Part shown: in pieces, positions 40,204 through 40,467 of the stretch
Layout of the letters: the number at the start of each line of letters is the position of its first letter
Position numbering within the stretch: the stretch's first letter is position 1
Assembly (NCBI RefSeq): GCF_000336875.1
Contig: NZ_AOJK01000063.1
Coordinates: 137,833-178,299, forward strand
Source of the DNA: Halorubrum californiense DSM 19288
GTDB taxonomy: Archaea > Halobacteriota > Halobacteria > Halobacteriales > Haloferacaceae
DNA: 40,467 bases
Direction: 5' to 3'
Notes under the pieces: model-generated
Told to the model about the DNA's origin: nothing
What the model saw: the letters and a program-made list of their open reading frames with translations, nothing else
Database searches by the model: none
Made by a program: the position numbers and the translations under genes

Positions 40204-40275
40204 GCCCGGAGCGGGATTTGAACCCGCGTCACGACCGTGACAGGGTCGTATGATGGGCCACTACACCATCCGGGC
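40204..40275 (-). tRNA. tRNA-Asp (anticodon GTC), upstream copy
   Basis: Same 72-base sequence as 40101-40172, with anticodon GTC reading GAC and GAU. First in the transcript, with a CCTTATTTG box about 30 bases upstream on the minus strand. Confidence 0.96.
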
Positions 40276-40304
40276 TTGTCGCATCACTTCGTACCCCTGT
40301 CTGG

Positions 40305-40313
40305 CAAATAAGG
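40305..40313 (-). promoter_or_regulatory. Promoter of the tRNA-Asp pair
   Basis: CCTTATTTG on the minus strand, 30 bases upstream of the first tRNA-Asp, a standard haloarchaeal TATA box position. Confidence 0.6.
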
Positions 40314-40379
40314 CTTGTCATCGGCGACGAGAATGGGGTCCGGTGACAGGGGTCGTGTCCGGTAGCCTTTTGTGTCGAC

Positions 40380-40395
40380 CTCCCGTGTGTGGGAG
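40380..40395. other. Short hairpin in the right-end intergenic DNA
   Basis: CTCCC (40380-40384) pairs with GGGAG (40391-40395) across GTGTGT. It lies between the tRNA-Asp promoter and the plus-strand TATA-like box near the right edge. No gene is visible in 40276-40467. Confidence 0.4.
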
Positions 40396-40443
40396 TGTCG
40401 AACGCCCCGCGACTCGTGAGCCGCGCGCGGCGACGCTTGGTAA

Positions 40444-40451
40444 GTCTTATG
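40444..40451 (+). promoter_or_regulatory. TATA-like box at the right edge
   Basis: GTCTTATG, resembling the stable-RNA promoters of this window, faces right. Its gene lies beyond the window. Confidence 0.4.
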
Positions 40452-40467
40452 CCGCTGGCGTATGTAC

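Overview
The window is haloarchaeal chromosome (class Halobacteria, probably a Halorubrum- or Haloferax-like relative; the genus is a guess). This rests on very high GC, acidic proteins, Tat-type twin-arginine lipoprotein signals, many TATA boxes placed so that transcripts would be leaderless, an archaeal TFB, a doublet histone, SepF, and the NAD-dependent glucose-6-phosphate dehydrogenase Azf. The order rpa2 - histone - histone deacetylase downstream of azf matches what I recall from Haloferax volcanii.

Layout. 1-2917 (minus): a peptide-type ABC importer, with lipoprotein binding protein, permease and the start of a second permease. 3204-10949: housekeeping and conserved haloarchaeal genes (GTPBP1-like GTPase, a DUF6293 regulator, a TFB paralog, a ParA/MinD-like protein without the P-loop lysine, a HIT protein, small conserved proteins, a membrane protein). 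10947-15584: a tandem 20-bp repeat, a binding protein whose two halves are in swapped order and which is translationally coupled to a PAP2/AUR1-like phosphatase, a DsbA-like oxidoreductase and thiD. 15585-16834: a structured repeat and a ZIP metal transporter.

16927-28445 is the most unusual region. On the minus strand lie three SipW-signal (camelysin/TasA-like) proteins, two of them with a von Willebrand A domain inserted in the same loop. Then come five genes with overlapping ends: two more camelysin-like proteins, a SipW/ER-type signal peptidase with a Ser/His dyad, a stalk protein with 15 N-glycosylation sequons, and a 52-residue membrane protein. Next to them are two membrane-anchored winged-helix regulators (DUF7344 type) and a Cys-rich membrane protein. 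A 20-nt promoter element (core GGTAGNNNGCGCATACATA) occurs before the five-gene operon, before one regulator and before the Cys-rich protein, so these appear to form one regulon. I read the locus as a secreted fibre or adhesive-matrix system with its own peptidase and regulators; that function is inference.

28530-40467: mutS, sepF, azf, a DUF309 protein, a small membrane protein, a cation/proton antiporter fused to an RCK module, tRNA-Arg(GCG), rpa2, a histone and deacetylase pair with no gap, and two identical tRNA-Asp(GTC) genes. Partial copies of tRNA 3' ends lie beside both tRNA loci and look like scars of integrating elements.
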